A program made the translations under genes and the position numbers. 64,000 bases of DNA. It comes from Penelope pileata. Its lineage: Eukaryota > Chordata > Aves > Galliformes > Cracidae. Where the stretch lies: NCBI GenBank assembly GCA_013396635.1, contig WBMW01005750.1, forward strand, positions 109,538 through 173,537, given 5' to 3'. This document shows positions 63,111 through 64,000 of the stretch, piece by piece. Each line of letters begins with the position of its first letter. Within the stretch, counting starts at the first letter, position 1. Under the pieces are notes generated by a model. That model searched no databases. It saw only the letters and a list, made by a program, of their open reading frames with translations, and was not told where the DNA came from.

Positions 63111-64000
63111 GTTCCTTGCAGCCTACCCTCTCTCTTAACAGCCTCTGAGCAACCCCCCCTCAGCTGGACCCCTATCCTTTGTCTCTCTGCTGCCTCAACT
63201 CTAACAGTTGGAGCAGAGCTACCTATGTAAGGTTGGAGTAAAGTAAGAAACTCCTTGTGAGTGCTTCTTGTTTTTGCCTATGGCAGAGGTTGTCTAAGAA
63301 TTTGTCAGGGGTTAAGGCTGTGGCCACTTTTGGGAGTGAGATTTGTCAAAGCTAAGAAGATTTGAAATCTGTTTGTGATGGGACTGCTAGAGGGTATGAA
63401 GTGAAAGTTTGGGGAACAAAAAGAACCTCCCTCTACAGATTTGGTATCTGTATCAATTCTTGAGGTCTTGGGCTAAGGTTGAGTTTAGGGCTATGAGAAA
63501 GAGAAAGTCCCGTTGGAGCTGGGCAGCCAAGGGGCCTCACATTAGGAAGCAGCAGGAGCAGTGATGCTTCCTCAGTGCAGGTGAGAGGGGAGACAAAGGC
63601 ACCCCACTGTGAGCCAAGCAGTGACTCTACCATGCCATTGACAGATAGACAGAACAGGCTGGTTACTGCAGTGGGTCCTAATGATATTCCAGGGATCATC
63701 AGGCCAGACAGGATAACTGGCCAGGTCTGATGTTGGTCCGGGAAAAACACCAAAAACCGAGGAAGAGGGATGAGGCCAGGTAGCAGTGAGGCAGGGACTG
63801 ACAGCCTTGGGGTGGGCTGAAAGGTTGTCCTGGGCTGTGGGCAGAGTGGGGGAGGCCTTGGGGTGAGATGGAAAAGGATAGTGAGGCCCACTGGTGCCCT
63901 GAGGGCTTATGAGGCCTTTTTGTGCCCTCCGTGCCCTGAGATCGTCAAGTGAAAGTTGAGCAACAAAAATAATTTTCCCCTGAGAACTTCTATATTTTGG
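63111..64000. other. Unidentified GC-richer block running off the window
   Basis: From about 63.1 kb composition shifts to a G-rich + strand with few T runs, unlike the AT-rich DNA before it. A short motif, AAGTGAAAGTT followed by GAACAAAAA or CAACAAAAA, occurs at 63,399-63,422 and again at 63,947-63,969, 548 bp apart. A 152-codon frame on the - strand (63,433-63,891) is proline- and leucine-rich because of the composition and has no domain I recognise. It could be the start of a minisatellite, an unfamiliar LTR element or a gene-proximal region continuing past 64,000. Confidence 0.4.

Noticed and set aside
63433..63891. 152-codon minus-strand frame, proline/leucine-rich, the longest in the window.
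   Set aside because: It lies in a G-rich block where stops are rarer and CCN/CTN codons dominate by composition. There is no domain, signal pattern or splice context.
1..64000. CRISPR arrays, operons, phage or plasmid genes, tRNA or rRNA genes.
   Set aside because: No regularly spaced direct repeats with unique spacers, no clustered long frames, and no cloverleaf or rRNA core words were seen on either strand.

Overview
The window looks like vertebrate nuclear DNA from a bird, most likely a galliform close to chicken. The evidence is its interspersed repeats: 5'-truncated CR1 LINEs with the avian 3' end, two ends of a mariner-type DNA transposon that I recognise from memory as Galluhop of chicken, and a solo LTR whose internal landmarks match a common avian endogenous-retrovirus LTR type. 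The DNA is mostly AT-rich and CpG-poor, with many short A/T runs. It shows nothing bacterial or viral: no operons, no long open frames, no ribosome-binding sites. One unresolved base (n) lies at 23,334.

I found no protein-coding gene, RNA gene or convincing exon. The longest open frames (up to about 150 codons) show no recognisable domain outside CR1. Their number and length are about what chance gives in six frames of 64 kb. The window is therefore best read as intergenic DNA (a gene desert) or the interior of a very large intron.

Layout: 1-2,477 anonymous sequence; 2,478-3,003 solo LTR on the + strand; 3,004-20,454 anonymous sequence with a palindrome, microsatellites, small tandem duplications and an ATGCA-rich patch near 10.1-10.3 kb; 20,455-21,607 CR1 LINE on the + strand with a decayed reverse-transcriptase C-terminal half; directly against it, 21,604-21,729, the 5' end of a mariner on the - strand. 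Next, 21,730-42,509 is anonymous apart from a weak antisense CR1-like piece near 32.3 kb and a clear 60-bp CR1 3' end at 34,697-34,757. The 3' end of a second mariner copy (- strand) lies at 42,510-42,690. Then come anonymous DNA, an older and heavily decayed CR1 at 52,815-53,832, more anonymous DNA, a small CpG-richer patch at 58.79-59.12 kb, and an unidentified GC-richer block from 63.1 kb to the window end.

No genes here work together. The history that can be read is one of transposition: an older CR1 layer, mariner and LTR insertions, and a younger CR1 joined to a mariner end. I saw no sign of a novel molecular system. The points most worth a second look are the CR1/mariner junction at 21.6 kb, the unassigned patches at 58.8 kb and 63.1-64.0 kb, and a few compact palindromes and hairpins.
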